DNA of 64,000 nucleotides from Micromonospora sp. DSM 45708 (GTDB taxonomy: Bacteria > Actinomycetota > Actinomycetes > Mycobacteriales > Micromonosporaceae). Below, piece by piece: positions 15,685 through 23,574 of this stretch (position 1 is the stretch's first letter; every line of letters starts with the position of its first letter). The position numbers and the translations under genes are program-made. The notes under the pieces are model-generated. The model was not told the DNA's origin. It did no database searches and was given only the letters and a program-made list of their open reading frames with translations. Location: assembly GCF_039566955.1 (NCBI RefSeq), contig NZ_CP154796.1, positions 5,766,001 through 5,830,000 on the forward strand. The letters are read 5' to 3'.

Positions 15685-16592
15685 CCGGCTGGCTCACCGA
15701 GGCGGTGCCGCGCGGCCGGGTCGCCGCGTTCCGCACCCTCGTCTACCTCTTCGTCGCCGCCGACCTGGTCGTCTTCACCCCCTGGGTACGCACCCGTGTC
15801 GACGTGCCCGGCGACCTCTACCAGCCGCTGCTCGTCGGCCGGCTGCTGCCGCTGCCCACGCCCACCCCGGCCCTGGTCGGCGTGGTCTTCTGGGTGCTGC
15901 TGGTCGCCGCGCTGCTCGCCGCGACCGGTCGGGCGCCGCGACTGCTCGGCTGGACGGTCTTCGCGCTCTACCTCGAGTGGATGATCGTGGCGATGAGCTA
16001 CGGCAAGGTCGACCACGACCGGTTCGGGCTCCTGGTGGCGCTGGCCGCGCTGCCCACCGCCGGCCGGGCCCGGCACGGTGACGCGACCCGCACCGAGGCG
16101 GGCGGCTGGGCACTGCGGGTCACCCAGATCGCGGTCATCTGCACCTACTTCCTCGCCGCCTGGGCCAAGTTCCGCTTCGGCGGCCTCGACTGGGCGACCG
16201 GCTCGGTGCTGGCGCGGGCGATCATCCGCCGCGGCACCGACCTCGCCGACCTGATCGCGCAGGTGCCGCACCTGCTGATCGTGGCCCAGTTCGGCATCCT
16301 GGCGTTCGAGCTGCTCAGCCCGCTGGTGTTCGTGCTGCCCGCGCGGTGGCGGACGGCCATGGTGGGCTTCTTCTACTCGTTCCACCTGGTGACCTTCGCG
16401 ACCATCACCATCTCGTTCGCCCCGCACCTGGTGGCGATGACCGCGTTCCTCCCGCTGGAGAAGGTCCGCCCGGTGTTCCTGGCCCGCCGCCTGCTCCACC
16501 GTCCCGCATCTCCCCCGCCGTCCGCACCGCCCGCCACGGTGATCAAGGACTTCGCGCCACCGCAGAGATCGACGCCGACACAAACCCCTTGA
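15681..16592 (+). CDS. HTTM-like (vitamin K-dependent carboxylase-related) membrane protein
   Basis: 303 residues with about seven or eight transmembrane helices. Helical segments include FRTLVYLFVAADLVVFTPW, VFWVLLVAALLAATG, ICTYFLAAWAKFRFGGLDWA and GFFYSFHLVTFATITISF. This pattern, with the YFLAAWAKFR and LFELLSPLV-like segments, resembles HTTM proteins, bacterial relatives of vitamin K-dependent gamma-carboxylase. The chemistry of bacterial HTTM proteins is mostly unknown. ATG 15681 overlaps the upstream stop. A DCC-type thiol oxidoreductase gene is convergent just downstream, a frequent HTTM neighbour. Confidence 0.75.
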   Translation: MTGWLTEAVPRGRVAAFRTLVYLFVAADLVVFTPWVRTRVDVPGDLYQPLLVGRLLPLPTPTPALVGVVFWVLLVAALLAATGRAPRLLGWTVFALYLEWMIVAMSYGKVDHDRFGLLVALAALPTAGRARHGDATRTEAGGWALRVTQIAVICTYFLAAWAKFRFGGLDWATGSVLARAIIRRGTDLADLIAQVPHLLIVAQFGILAFELLSPLVFVLPARWRTAMVGFFYSFHLVTFATITISFAPHLVAMTAFLPLEKVRPVFLARRLLHRPASPPPSAPPATVIKDFAPPQRSTPTQTP

Positions 16593-16616
16593 TCACGCCA
16601 CGCTGGCGGCCGAGGG

Positions 16617-16672
16617 CCGGGGTGGGGGTGGGGGTGGGTGGTTAGGGGGTGGGGTTGGGGCGGTTGGTGGGG
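16617..16672 (+). repeat. G-quadruplex-prone tract at convergent gene ends
   Basis: GGGGTGGGGGTGGGGGTGGG followed by more GGGG runs on the plus strand. It covers the last codons of the DCC gene and the gap after the HTTM gene. At least four G-runs with 1-nt loops satisfy the G4 pattern. Confidence 0.75.
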
Positions 16673-17061
16673 CCGTAGAGGCGGTCGCGGGTCTCCTGCG
16701 GGAGCGCGCACGCGGCGGTGCCGCCGGGCAGCCGGTGCCGGTTGCGGGCCACCCAGCGGTACGCGGGCCAGGCGGCGGCGCGCACCGGGGGCAGACGCAG
16801 CCCGCCACCGGCGACGCGCCAGAGCGGCCCGCTGTCGCCGAGCAGCCGGGCGATGGCGTCCGGCCCGGCGGCCCGGGAGCCGTCGGCGCCCACCCACTGC
16901 ACCGCCTCCTCGCACTCGGCCTCCGTCAGGCCCAGTGCCGCCAGGTCGGCGAACTGCCACGGGACCACCCGGGCCCCGGTCGGGATCCGACGTTCGATGA
17001 ACTGCGCGCAGCGGGTGCAGAACGCGCAGTCGCCGTCGTACACGAAGGTCGACGTCTCCAT
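16642..17061 (-). CDS. DCC-family (DUF393) thiol-disulfide oxidoreductase
   Basis: 139 residues. The N-terminal FVYDGDCAFCTRC carries the DxDCxxC motif of the DCC1/DUF393 family, a thioredoxin-like group. ARVVPWQFADLAALGLTEAEC and DAIARLLG fit the same family. It is thought to reduce or exchange disulfides of membrane partners, and is often next to HTTM genes, as here. ATG 17061 is the start of homology. It is convergent with the HTTM gene, and divergent from the radical SAM gene. Confidence 0.85.
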   Translation of the reverse strand: METSTFVYDGDCAFCTRCAQFIERRIPTGARVVPWQFADLAALGLTEAECEEAVQWVGADGSRAAGPDAIARLLGDSGPLWRVAGGGLRLPPVRAAAWPAYRWVARNRHRLPGGTAACALPQETRDRLYGPTNRPNPTP

Positions 17062-17127
17062 GCGTCCATCCTGCACCCGCACCGATCACGACGGTACGCG
17101 GTGTCCGGCGCGTCACTTGCGCTTCGT

Positions 17128-17143
17128 TCGTACACATGTTCGA
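17128..17143 (+). promoter_or_regulatory. LexA-like SOS box
   Basis: TCGTACACATGTTCGA matches the actinobacterial SOS consensus TCGAAC-N4-GTTCGA at 11 of 12 fixed positions. It lies 9 nt before the ATG at 17153, so LexA bound here would block initiation. It also sits between divergent genes, but the box abuts the radical SAM start and is about 70 nt from the DCC start. Confidence 0.65.
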
Positions 17144-17152
17144 ATGAACGCC

Positions 17153-19219
17153 ATGCGCTGGGACAACCTCTCCGCTCCCCCGGACGAGGGGACTCCTGAC
17201 CGGGCAGCGCCAGCGGCTCCACCCCTGCCGCTGGCGCTGCCCCACGCGGTCGTCCGCACGTTCGACACCCCCGACTTCGCCGGCATGACGTTCTACGAGG
17301 TGCAGGCCAAGTCGATCATCAACCGGGTGCCCGGTCAGTCGCGCGTGCCGTTCGAGTGGACCGTCAACCCCTACCGTGGCTGTTCCCACGCCTGCACCTA
17401 CTGCCTGGCCGGCGACACGCCGATCCTGATGGCGGACGGGCGCACCCGGCCGATCAGCGAGCTGACGCCCGGCGACCGGATCTACGGCACCCAGCGGCGC
17501 GGCGCCTACCGGCACTACGTCGTCACCACCGTGCTCGACACGTGGTCGACGGTGAAGCGGGCCTACCGGGTCACCCTGGCCGACGGCACCACGTTGGTGG
17601 CCAGCGGCGACCATCGGTTCCTCACCGAACGCGGCTGGAAGCACGTCACCGGCGGTATGCGAGGCGGCGGGCGCCGCCCGCACCTCACCACCCGCAACCG
17701 CCTGCTCGGCACCGGTCGGTTCGCGGTCCCGCCGAAGCGTTCCGCCGACTACCACCGGGGTTACCTGCACGCGCTGGTCCGCGACGCCGACCGGCGGCGG
17801 CTGCCGCTCGACGAGGCGGAGGCCGACGGCCCGCGCCTCCGCTTCCGGCTGCGCACCGTCGAGGCGGAGGCGCTGGAGCGGGCCGAGCGGTTCCTCGCCG
17901 ACGCCGGGGTGGGCGTCGAGCGGATGACCAGGCGGCCCGCCGGTCGGTTGACGACCCTGCGCACGGTGGGGCCGGTCCGGGCCGGGGTCGTCGCCGCGCT
18001 GGTCCGACCACCCGACGACCCGACCGACGACTGGCGGCACGGCTTCCTGGCCGGCATGTTCGACGCCGCCGGCAGCTGCCGCCGGGGCGTGTTCCGGATC
18101 GGCGTCACCGACGACGAGAGCCGGCGCCACGCGGTCGAGGCGCTCGAACGGTTCGCCTTCCGGTGGGCGCTCGACGATCCGGGCAACCGCAGCGGAAGTT
18201 TCCAGATCCGGCTGACCGGTGGCCTGCCGGAGCGGCTGCGCTTCTTCCACCTGACCGATCCGGCGGTCACCGGCCGTCGCTCGATCGAGGGCGCGGCGCT
18301 CAAGTGCGCGGCGCGGCTCCAGGTGACATCCGTCGAGGATCTGGGGCTGGAGCTGCCGCTGTGGGACATCACCACCGGCACCGGCGACTTCATCGCCAAC
18401 GGGGTGGTCAGCCACAACTGCTTCGCCCGCAACACCCACACCTACCTCGACCTGGACGCCGGGGCCGACTTCGACCGCAAGGTGATCGTCAAGGCCAACG
18501 CCGGCGAGCTGGTCCGGCGCGAGCTGGCCGCCCCACGCTGGCGGGGCGCGCACGTCGCCATGGGCACCAACGTGGACTGCTACCAGCGGGCCGAGGGGCG
18601 CTACCGCCTGATGCCGCCGATCCTGGAGGCGCTACGCGACTTCGCCAACCCGTTCTCGATCCTGACCAAGGGCACCCTGCTGCTGCGCGACCTGCCCCTG
18701 TTGCGGCAGGCCGCCGAGGTGACCCGGGTCGGGCTGTCCTATTCGGTGGGTTTCGTGGACGAGGCGCTCTGGCGCCTGGCCGAGCCGGGCACGCCGAGCC
18801 CGCGCCGCCGGCTGGACGCGGTCCGCCGGCTCACCGACGCCGGCTTCCCGGTCGGCGTGCTGATGGCCCCGATCCTGCCGGGCCTCAGCGACCACGAGGA
18901 GTCGATCGACGCCACCGTGTCGGCGATCGCGGCGGCCGGGGCCGTCGACGTGACGCCGCTGCCGCTGCACCTGCGCCCCGGCGCCCGGGAGTGGTACGCA
19001 CGCTGGCTGGCCCGCGAGTTCCCCCACCTGGTGCCCCGCTACCGGCAGCTCTACCAGGCCGGGGCGTACGCGCCGCAGGCGTACCAGCGGGAGGTGACGG
19101 CGCGGGTCCGGATGGCGGCACGCCGGCACGGGCTGCACCGGGGCGAGGTCGGCGACAACCGCCGGCTGCCCGACACCGCACCGCCGGCGTCGACCGCCGA
19201 ACAGCTCTCCCTGCTGTGA
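17153..19219 (+). CDS. Intein-containing Rv2578c-family radical SAM protein
   Basis: 688-residue precursor: extein 1-83, intein 84-422, extein 423-688. The spliced 349-residue enzyme resembles M. tuberculosis Rv2578c. It has FEWTVNPYRGCSHACTY before the intein and CFARNTHTYLDL after it, giving CxxxCxxC for the 4Fe-4S cluster, then ILTKGTLLLRDLPLL and LHLRPGAREWYARWL. The reaction is unknown (spore-photoproduct-lyase-like radical SAM branch). The MRW start at 17153 is chosen because homologues start MRW; ATG 17144 is an in-frame alternative. No clear ribosome site exists, so a leaderless or short-leader mRNA is likely. An SOS-type box directly precedes it. Confidence 0.93.
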   Translation: MRWDNLSAPPDEGTPDRAAPAAPPLPLALPHAVVRTFDTPDFAGMTFYEVQAKSIINRVPGQSRVPFEWTVNPYRGCSHACTYCLAGDTPILMADGRTRPISELTPGDRIYGTQRRGAYRHYVVTTVLDTWSTVKRAYRVTLADGTTLVASGDHRFLTERGWKHVTGGMRGGGRRPHLTTRNRLLGTGRFAVPPKRSADYHRGYLHALVRDADRRRLPLDEAEADGPRLRFRLRTVEAEALERAERFLADAGVGVERMTRRPAGRLTTLRTVGPVRAGVVAALVRPPDDPTDDWRHGFLAGMFDAAGSCRRGVFRIGVTDDESRRHAVEALERFAFRWALDDPGNRSGSFQIRLTGGLPERLRFFHLTDPAVTGRRSIEGAALKCAARLQVTSVEDLGLELPLWDITTGTGDFIANGVVSHNCFARNTHTYLDLDAGADFDRKVIVKANAGELVRRELAAPRWRGAHVAMGTNVDCYQRAEGRYRLMPPILEALRDFANPFSILTKGTLLLRDLPLLRQAAEVTRVGLSYSVGFVDEALWRLAEPGTPSPRRRLDAVRRLTDAGFPVGVLMAPILPGLSDHEESIDATVSAIAAAGAVDVTPLPLHLRPGAREWYARWLAREFPHLVPRYRQLYQAGAYAPQAYQREVTARVRMAARRHGLHRGEVGDNRRLPDTAPPASTAEQLSLL
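17402..18418 (+). other. Intein (339 aa) with decayed LAGLIDADG endonuclease
   Basis: The intein starts with Cys1 (CLAGDTPILMADG, block A). Block B holds LVASGDHRFL with His at precursor residue 154. It ends with LWDITTGTGDFIANGVVSHN (blocks F and G) and is followed by Cys+1. All splicing residues (Cys1, block-B His, penultimate His, terminal Asn, Cys+1) are present, so splicing should work. The homing domain is recognisable but degraded: GYLHALVRDAD at residues 203-213 in place of a GYLxGxIRGDG-type motif, and FLAGMFDAAGS at 298-308 where the acidic residue before GS is Ala. Confidence 0.93.
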
Positions 19220-19245
19220 GCGGGCCGGCGGGTTAGTCTCGGTGA

Positions 19246-19653
19246 ATGCGTTCCGCCCAGCAGCTCCTCGCCGACTCCGCCGTGATCGCCGTCGTCGGGG
19301 CCTCCCGCGACCCGGGCAAGGCCGCGCACCGGGTGCCGCTGGAGATGCAGCGGCACGGGTGGCGGATCATCCCGGTGAACCCGACGGTGGACGAGTTGTT
19401 CGGCGAGAAGGCGTACCCGACGCTTGCCGACATCCCGCACCCGGTCGACCTGGTGGACGTGTTCCGCCCGGCGGGGGACGCGGTCGAGGTGGTCCGGCAG
19501 GCGGTGGCGATCGGCGCGCCGGCGGTCTGGTTGCAGCTCGGAATCCTCTCGGCCGAGGCGCGCCGGATCGCCGAGGCGGCCGGCATCGACTACGTCGAGG
19601 ACAGGTGCCTCATCGTGGAGCGGGCTGCGGCCGGCCTGACCCGGCGCGGCTGA
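19246..19653 (+). CDS. CoA-binding (YccU-type) Rossmann protein
   Basis: 135 residues. VIAVVGASRDPGKAAHRVP is the nucleotide-binding loop of the CoA_binding/YccU family, followed by GWRIIPVNPTVDELFG and a C-terminal GIDYVEDRCLIVE. It probably binds CoA or acyl-CoA; role not established. The coding end overlaps that of the convergent TetR gene by 44 nt. ATG start at 19246, 26 nt after the radical SAM stop, so possibly cotranscribed. Confidence 0.9.
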   Translation: MRSAQQLLADSAVIAVVGASRDPGKAAHRVPLEMQRHGWRIIPVNPTVDELFGEKAYPTLADIPHPVDLVDVFRPAGDAVEVVRQAVAIGAPAVWLQLGILSAEARRIAEAAGIDYVEDRCLIVERAAAGLTRRG

Positions 19654-20263
19654 CCGCATCGGCCGGCGGTTCGGCCCCGAAGAGCAGGTCGAGCTGGGCG
19701 TCGAGCGCGGCCAGCGCGGTCTCCGGGGGGTAGTGGCCGCCGAGCACGTGGATGCCGAGCCCCTCCATCACGGCGAGCAGGCCGACCGCGGCCGGTTCCG
19801 GGTCGACCCGGCCGTCCGCGGCGAGCGGTGACCGGGCGAGCTGACCGGCGACGAACGCCCGCAGCGCGGCGGTGTCGTCGTGCAGCGCAGCGGCCACGGC
19901 CGGCCGGACGGCGGTGTAGGCGAGGAAGGCCAGGGCCACCCGGCCGTCCGCCCGCCGTTCCTCGTCTAGCGGCAGCAGTTCGGTCAGCATGGCCCGGAGC
20001 AACGCCCGGGGTGGCGGCGTCACGCCGAGCGCCTCGACCGCCTGACGGACCCGGGTCTCGTTGCGCTCGCTCACCACGGCGAGCGCGAAGACCATCATCT
20101 CGTCCCGGGTACGGAAGTAGTGCTGCACCATCCCGGTGCTGACCTGGGCCGCGGCGGCCACTTGTCGCAGGCTGACCGCCTCCAGCCCCTGCTCGGCCGC
20201 GACCCGCATCAACGCGTCCGCGATCAGCGCCCGGCGCTCCCGGTGGTCCACCCGCTTCGGCAT
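19610..20263 (-). CDS. TetR-family repressor
   Basis: 217 residues. The N-terminal helix-turn-helix is typical (RALIADALMRVAAEQGLEAVSLRQVAAAAQVSTGMVQHYF). The ligand-binding domain (60-200) resembles AcrR/BetI-like C-terminal domains (ALLRAMLTELLPLDEERRADGRVALAF). It faces a divergent membrane-protein gene. Two similar operator-like repeats, 20279-20294 and 20320-20336, lie in the 92-nt gap, so it probably represses that gene and itself. The 3' end overlaps the CoA-binding gene by 44 nt. Confidence 0.93.
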   Translation of the reverse strand: MPKRVDHRERRALIADALMRVAAEQGLEAVSLRQVAAAAQVSTGMVQHYFRTRDEMMVFALAVVSERNETRVRQAVEALGVTPPPRALLRAMLTELLPLDEERRADGRVALAFLAYTAVRPAVAAALHDDTAALRAFVAGQLARSPLAADGRVDPEPAAVGLLAVMEGLGIHVLGGHYPPETALAALDAQLDLLFGAEPPADAVSRAGSGRPQPAPR

Positions 20264-20278
20264 CCCCCCATGTTTTCA

Positions 20279-20294
20279 CAATACAACTGCATTG
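20279..20294. promoter_or_regulatory. Probable TetR operator 1
   Basis: CAATACAACTGCATTG is an imperfect palindrome with CAAT/ATTG ends. It shares the CAATACA/TGTATTG half with operator 2 and overlaps the -35 element at 20292-20297. It lies 15 nt from the TetR start codon. Confidence 0.65.
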
Positions 20295-20321
20295 ACACGT
20301 AGGCCGGGTCGCCTTTACCTT
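20292..20321 (+). promoter_or_regulatory. Sigma70-type promoter for the TetR-controlled gene
   Basis: TTGACA at 20292-20297 is a perfect -35. A TACCTT -10-like hexamer follows at 20316-20321 after 18 nt. Operator 1 overlaps the -35 and operator 2 the -10/start region, the layout expected for repression. Confidence 0.6.
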
Positions 20322-20336
20322 GCAACTGTATTGCAA
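20320..20336. promoter_or_regulatory. Probable TetR operator 2
   Basis: TTGCAACTGTATTGCAA is two TTGCAA arms around CTGTA. It lies 19 nt before the ATG of the divergent gene, so a bound repressor would block transcription. Confidence 0.7.
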
Positions 20337-20355
20337 AAAGGGAGGAGGGCTGACG

Positions 20356-20994
20356 ATGAGGCTGATCCGACGGGTGGTGGCGTACGAGTGGGGCATGTGG
20401 CGCAGCCTGGCCCGGTGGGTGCTGCGCCGCCCCTACCCGGTGGCGCCCGACGCGACGACGTTCGCCTACGTCGGCGGCGTACAGCCGATCCTGCTGGCCT
20501 TCCTCGTCATGTCCGCGATCGAGATTCCGATCCTGGACGTGATCCTGCGGCACACCGTCGACTCGCCGACGATCCGGCACGCCGCCGTCGGGCTCGGCGT
20601 CTGGGGTCTGCTGTGGATGTTCGGGCTGATGGCCAGCCTCCGGATCCACCCGCACGTGGTCGACGGCGACGGCCTGCGGGTGCGCAACGGTGTCTCGCTC
20701 GACGTCACGATCCCGTGGGCCGCCGTCGCCGACGTGGCGGTCCGCCGCCGGTCGCTGCCGTCCAGCCGGGCGGTCCGGTACGACGAGGACGACCCCACGG
20801 TGCTCATCTTCGGCGTCGGCAGCCAGACGGCGATCGACCTGGTGTTGCGGGAACCGCTGTCGGTGCTGCTGCCGAGCGGGCCGAGCACCCCGGTCCGGGA
20901 GATCCGAATGTACGCGGACGACCCGGCCGCGCTTGTCGAGCACGCCCGCCGACACCTTGCCGCCGACCCCGTCACACGCCGGCCGAAGCGTTGA
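20356..20994 (+). CDS. Two-helix membrane protein under TetR control
   Basis: 212 residues. Transmembrane helices lie at about residues 45-65 (ILLAFLVMSAIEIPILDVIL) and 75-95 (AVGLGVWGLLWMFGLMASL). A cytoplasmic PH-like beta domain follows (VVDGDGLRVRNGVSLDVTIPW, then AIDLVLREPLSVLLP). Function not recognised; the domain order recalls DUF304/bPH proteins. A strong GGAGGAGGG site precedes the ATG. It is divergent from the TetR gene. Confidence 0.8.
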   Translation: MRLIRRVVAYEWGMWRSLARWVLRRPYPVAPDATTFAYVGGVQPILLAFLVMSAIEIPILDVILRHTVDSPTIRHAAVGLGVWGLLWMFGLMASLRIHPHVVDGDGLRVRNGVSLDVTIPWAAVADVAVRRRSLPSSRAVRYDEDDPTVLIFGVGSQTAIDLVLREPLSVLLPSGPSTPVREIRMYADDPAALVEHARRHLAADPVTRRPKR

Positions 20995-21034
20995 GAGGGG
21001 GCCCTTCTCCACCGGAAACGATAAGAGGGGGCCC
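20994..21034. repeat. Two AGAGGGGGCCC copies 30 bp apart
   Basis: AGAGGGGGCCC occurs at 20994-21004 and 21024-21034 between two convergent gene ends. Similar GGGCCC-centred motifs are frequent intergenic repeats in Micromonospora (recollection). It may help transcription termination. Confidence 0.6.
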
Positions 21035-21039
21035 GTCCT

Positions 21040-22266
21040 TCAAAGCTTGTACTCCTTGAGCAGGCCACGGGAGATGATGGTCTTCTGGATCTCCGAGGTG
21101 CCCTCGCCGATGAGCAGGAACGGGGCCTCGCGCATCAGGCGCTCGATCTCGTACTCCTTGGAGTAGCCGTAGCCGCCGTGGATGCGGAACGCCTCCTGGA
21201 CCACCTCGGCGCAGTACTCCGAGGCGAGCAGCTTGGCCATGCCGGCCTCGACGTCGTTGCGCTGGCCGGCGTCCTTGAGCCGGGCCGCGTTGACCATGAG
21301 CGCGTGCGCGGCCTCGATCTTCGTGCCCATCTCGGCGAGCTTGAACGCGATCGCCTGGTGCCGGGCGAGCGGCTGGCCGAACGTCTTGCGCTGCTGGGCG
21401 TACGCGACGGCCAACTCGAACGCGCGGATCGAGATGCCACAGGCGCGGGCCGCCACGTTGACGCGGCCGACCTCGATGCCGTCCATCATCTGGTAGAAGC
21501 CGCGACCGACCTTCTCCTCGCCGCCGAGCACGGCGGAGGCGGGCACGGTGACGCCGTCGAGCACCATCTCGGTGGTCTCGACGCCCTTGTAGCCCATCTT
21601 GTCGATCTTGCCGGGGATGGTCAGGCCGGGCGCGGTCTCACCGAAGCCGGGCTCCTTCTCCAGCAGGAACGTGCTCATGTTGCCGTAGACCGAGTCGGCC
21701 CCGGTGTCCGTCCTGACCAGGGTGGCCACCACCGACGAGTACGCGCCGTTGGTCAGCCACATCTTCTGGCCGTTGAGCACGTAGGTGTCGCCGTCGCGGA
21801 CCGCCCTCGACTTGATCGCCGACACGTCCGAGCCGCACTCCGGCTCGGACATCGAGAACGCGCCGCGCACCTCGCCGGTGGCCATCCGCGGCAGCAGGCG
21901 GGCCTTCTGGTCCGCGGACCCGTGCTGCGAGATCAGGTACGCCACGATGAAGTGCGTGTTGACGATGCCGGAGATCGACATCCAGCCCCGGGACAGCTCC
22001 TCGACCACCAGGGCGTAGGTCAGCAGGGACTCGCCGAGGCCGCCGTACTCCTCGTCGATGGTGAGGCCGAACAGCCCCATCTCGCGCATCCCGTCGAGGA
22101 TGTCGGTGGGGTACTCGTCGGCGTGCTCCAGCCGCTGGGCGTGCGGAACGATCTCCTTGTCGGCGAACTCCCGGACCGTTTCCAGGATCGACCGCTGCAC
22201 GTCGGTCAGGCCGGGCGTCTGGGCGAGTCGGGCCATCTCAGCCTCCGGGGTCGGCGCATTACTCAT
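21040..22266 (-). CDS. Acyl-CoA dehydrogenase
   Basis: 408 residues, FAD flavoenzyme of fatty-acid or amino-acid degradation. Signatures: GAFSMSEPECGSDVSAIKSRA (FAD loop), WLTNGAYSSVVATLVRTD, and RIHGGYGYSKEYEIERLMREA with the Glu of KEY as likely catalytic base. GEGTSEIQKTIISRGLLKE is the C-terminal FAD-binding tail. The substrate is not predictable. ATG 22266. Confidence 0.95.
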   Translation of the reverse strand: MSNAPTPEAEMARLAQTPGLTDVQRSILETVREFADKEIVPHAQRLEHADEYPTDILDGMREMGLFGLTIDEEYGGLGESLLTYALVVEELSRGWMSISGIVNTHFIVAYLISQHGSADQKARLLPRMATGEVRGAFSMSEPECGSDVSAIKSRAVRDGDTYVLNGQKMWLTNGAYSSVVATLVRTDTGADSVYGNMSTFLLEKEPGFGETAPGLTIPGKIDKMGYKGVETTEMVLDGVTVPASAVLGGEEKVGRGFYQMMDGIEVGRVNVAARACGISIRAFELAVAYAQQRKTFGQPLARHQAIAFKLAEMGTKIEAAHALMVNAARLKDAGQRNDVEAGMAKLLASEYCAEVVQEAFRIHGGYGYSKEYEIERLMREAPFLLIGEGTSEIQKTIISRGLLKEYKL

Positions 22267-22410
22267 GGGTAACTGAACGCTCGGTCAGTATCGGCCCCGC
22301 AACCGGCCGCGCCAAGGTGACCAGTCCACACAACCGCTGTGAAAAGGTTCACCGCTGCGGGTAGCGTCCGCAAGAGAGAGGGCGGTTGACCTGCTACCGA
22401 GGGGGCCGGC

Positions 22411-22815
22411 GTGACCGACGAGCAGCCACCGTCGCCGTACGAGCCACCGGACCGCGGCCAGCCGTACGGGCAACAACCGCCGTACGGGCACCAACCGCAG
22501 TGGGGGCAGCAGCCGCCGTACGCCCCGCAGCCGCCCTACGGCCAGTACGGCCCGCCCGGTGAGGGCCCGCGCCCGCGCGGCGGCCCCAACGTGCTCGCCA
22601 TCCTGTCGCTGGTCTTCGCGTTCGTCTTCGCGCCCGCCGGCATCGTCTGCGGCCACCTGGCCAAGCGGCAGATCCGGCAGACCGGCGAGGAGGGCGACCA
22701 GCTCGCCACCTGGGGGTTGATCCTCAGCTACGTCTTCACCGCGCTCGGCCTGCTGGCCTGCTGCGGCTGGATCGGGCTGGCGATCTGGGCCAACGCGGAC
22801 AACAACGGCTACTGA
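22411..22815 (+). CDS. DUF4190 membrane protein (copy A)
   Basis: 134 residues. A Pro/Tyr/Gln-rich cytoplasmic head (repeats of QPPYG) is followed by DUF4190: two transmembrane helices enclosing GHLAKRQIRQTGEEGDQLATWGLILSY. GTG 22411 has GAGGGGG upstream. A paralogue lies 1 kb away (23826-24314). The function of the family is unknown; related proteins sit in mycobacterial and Streptomyces cell-envelope settings. Confidence 0.88.
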   Translation: MTDEQPPSPYEPPDRGQPYGQQPPYGHQPQWGQQPPYAPQPPYGQYGPPGEGPRPRGGPNVLAILSLVFAFVFAPAGIVCGHLAKRQIRQTGEEGDQLATWGLILSYVFTALGLLACCGWIGLAIWANADNNGY

Positions 22816-22818
22816 CGC

Positions 22819-23574
22819 TCAGCGGAACTGCGCCTCCCGCACGCTGTTGCCGCCGTCGACCACCAGCATCTGCCCGGTGATGTACGACGCGGCCGGCGAG
22901 CAGAGGAACGCGATCGCGGCGGCCACCTCGTCCGGCAGGCCGGGACGACCCACCGGCGTGCCGAGCCCCTGCTTGATCTCGGCCATGGTGGACGCGGCGG
23001 TGTGGATGATGCCCGGCGCCACCGCATTCACGGTCACCCCGTCGGCGATCATCTCCATCGCCAGCGCCCGGGTCAGCCCCACCACGCCGGCCTTGGCCGC
23101 CGCGTAGCCCGCCTCGGTGGGCAACGCGTTGACCGGCCCGGCGGTGGCGGCCAGGTTGACGATCCGCCCCCAGCCGCGTTCGGACATTCCGTTGATGAAC
23201 GCGCGGCTGCACAGGAACGCGGTGGTCAGGTTGCGGTCGATCTCGCCGCGCCACTCGTCGTAGGTCAACTGGGCCACCGGCCGCAGCACCTCCGGGCTGG
23301 CCCGGCTGGCCAGGCCCGCGTTGTTGACCAGCACCTCGACGTCGCCGAGCTGCTCGGCCACCGCGTCGGCGAGCGCGCCCACCTCCGACTCGTCGGTGAG
23401 GTCGGCGACGAAGCCGGTCACGCCCAGCTCTTCGGCACGGTCGTGGATGCGCCGGGTGGTCGACACGATCGCCACCCGGGCGCCCAGGTCGGCCAGCCGG
23501 CGCGCGGTCGCGTACCCGATGCCGTCCGCGCTGCCCGCGCCGGTCACCAACGCGACCCGGCCGTCCAGCCGCAT
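22819..23574 (-). CDS. Short-chain dehydrogenase/reductase
   Basis: 251 residues. Nucleotide motif [22 protein letters not shown], then NNAG, a catalytic YAAAK (in [14 protein letters not shown]) and a C-terminal [15 protein letters not shown]. Start uncertain: ATG 23574 gives the standard SDR start ([12 protein letters not shown]). ATG 23709, with AGGA about 8 nt upstream, adds a 45-residue Arg/Pro-rich leader. The family length favours the shorter form. Typical role: NAD(P)-dependent oxidation of a hydroxy compound; substrate unknown. Confidence 0.9.
   Translation of the reverse strand: MRLDGRVALVTGAGSADGIGYATARRLADLGARVAIVSTTRRIHDRAEELGVTGFVADLTDESEVGALADAVAEQLGDVEVLVNNAGLASRASPEVLRPVAQLTYDEWRGEIDRNLTTAFLCSRAFINGMSERGWGRIVNLAATAGPVNALPTEAGYAAAKAGVVGLTRALAMEMIADGVTVNAVAPGIIHTAASTMAEIKQGLGTPVGRPGLPDEVAAAIAFLCSPAASYITGQMLVVDGGNSVREAQFR

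Noticed and set aside
16373..18553. A long minus-strand frame crossing the DCC gene and intein.
   Set aside because: Mirror of the radical SAM and HTTM genes with wrong codon bias.
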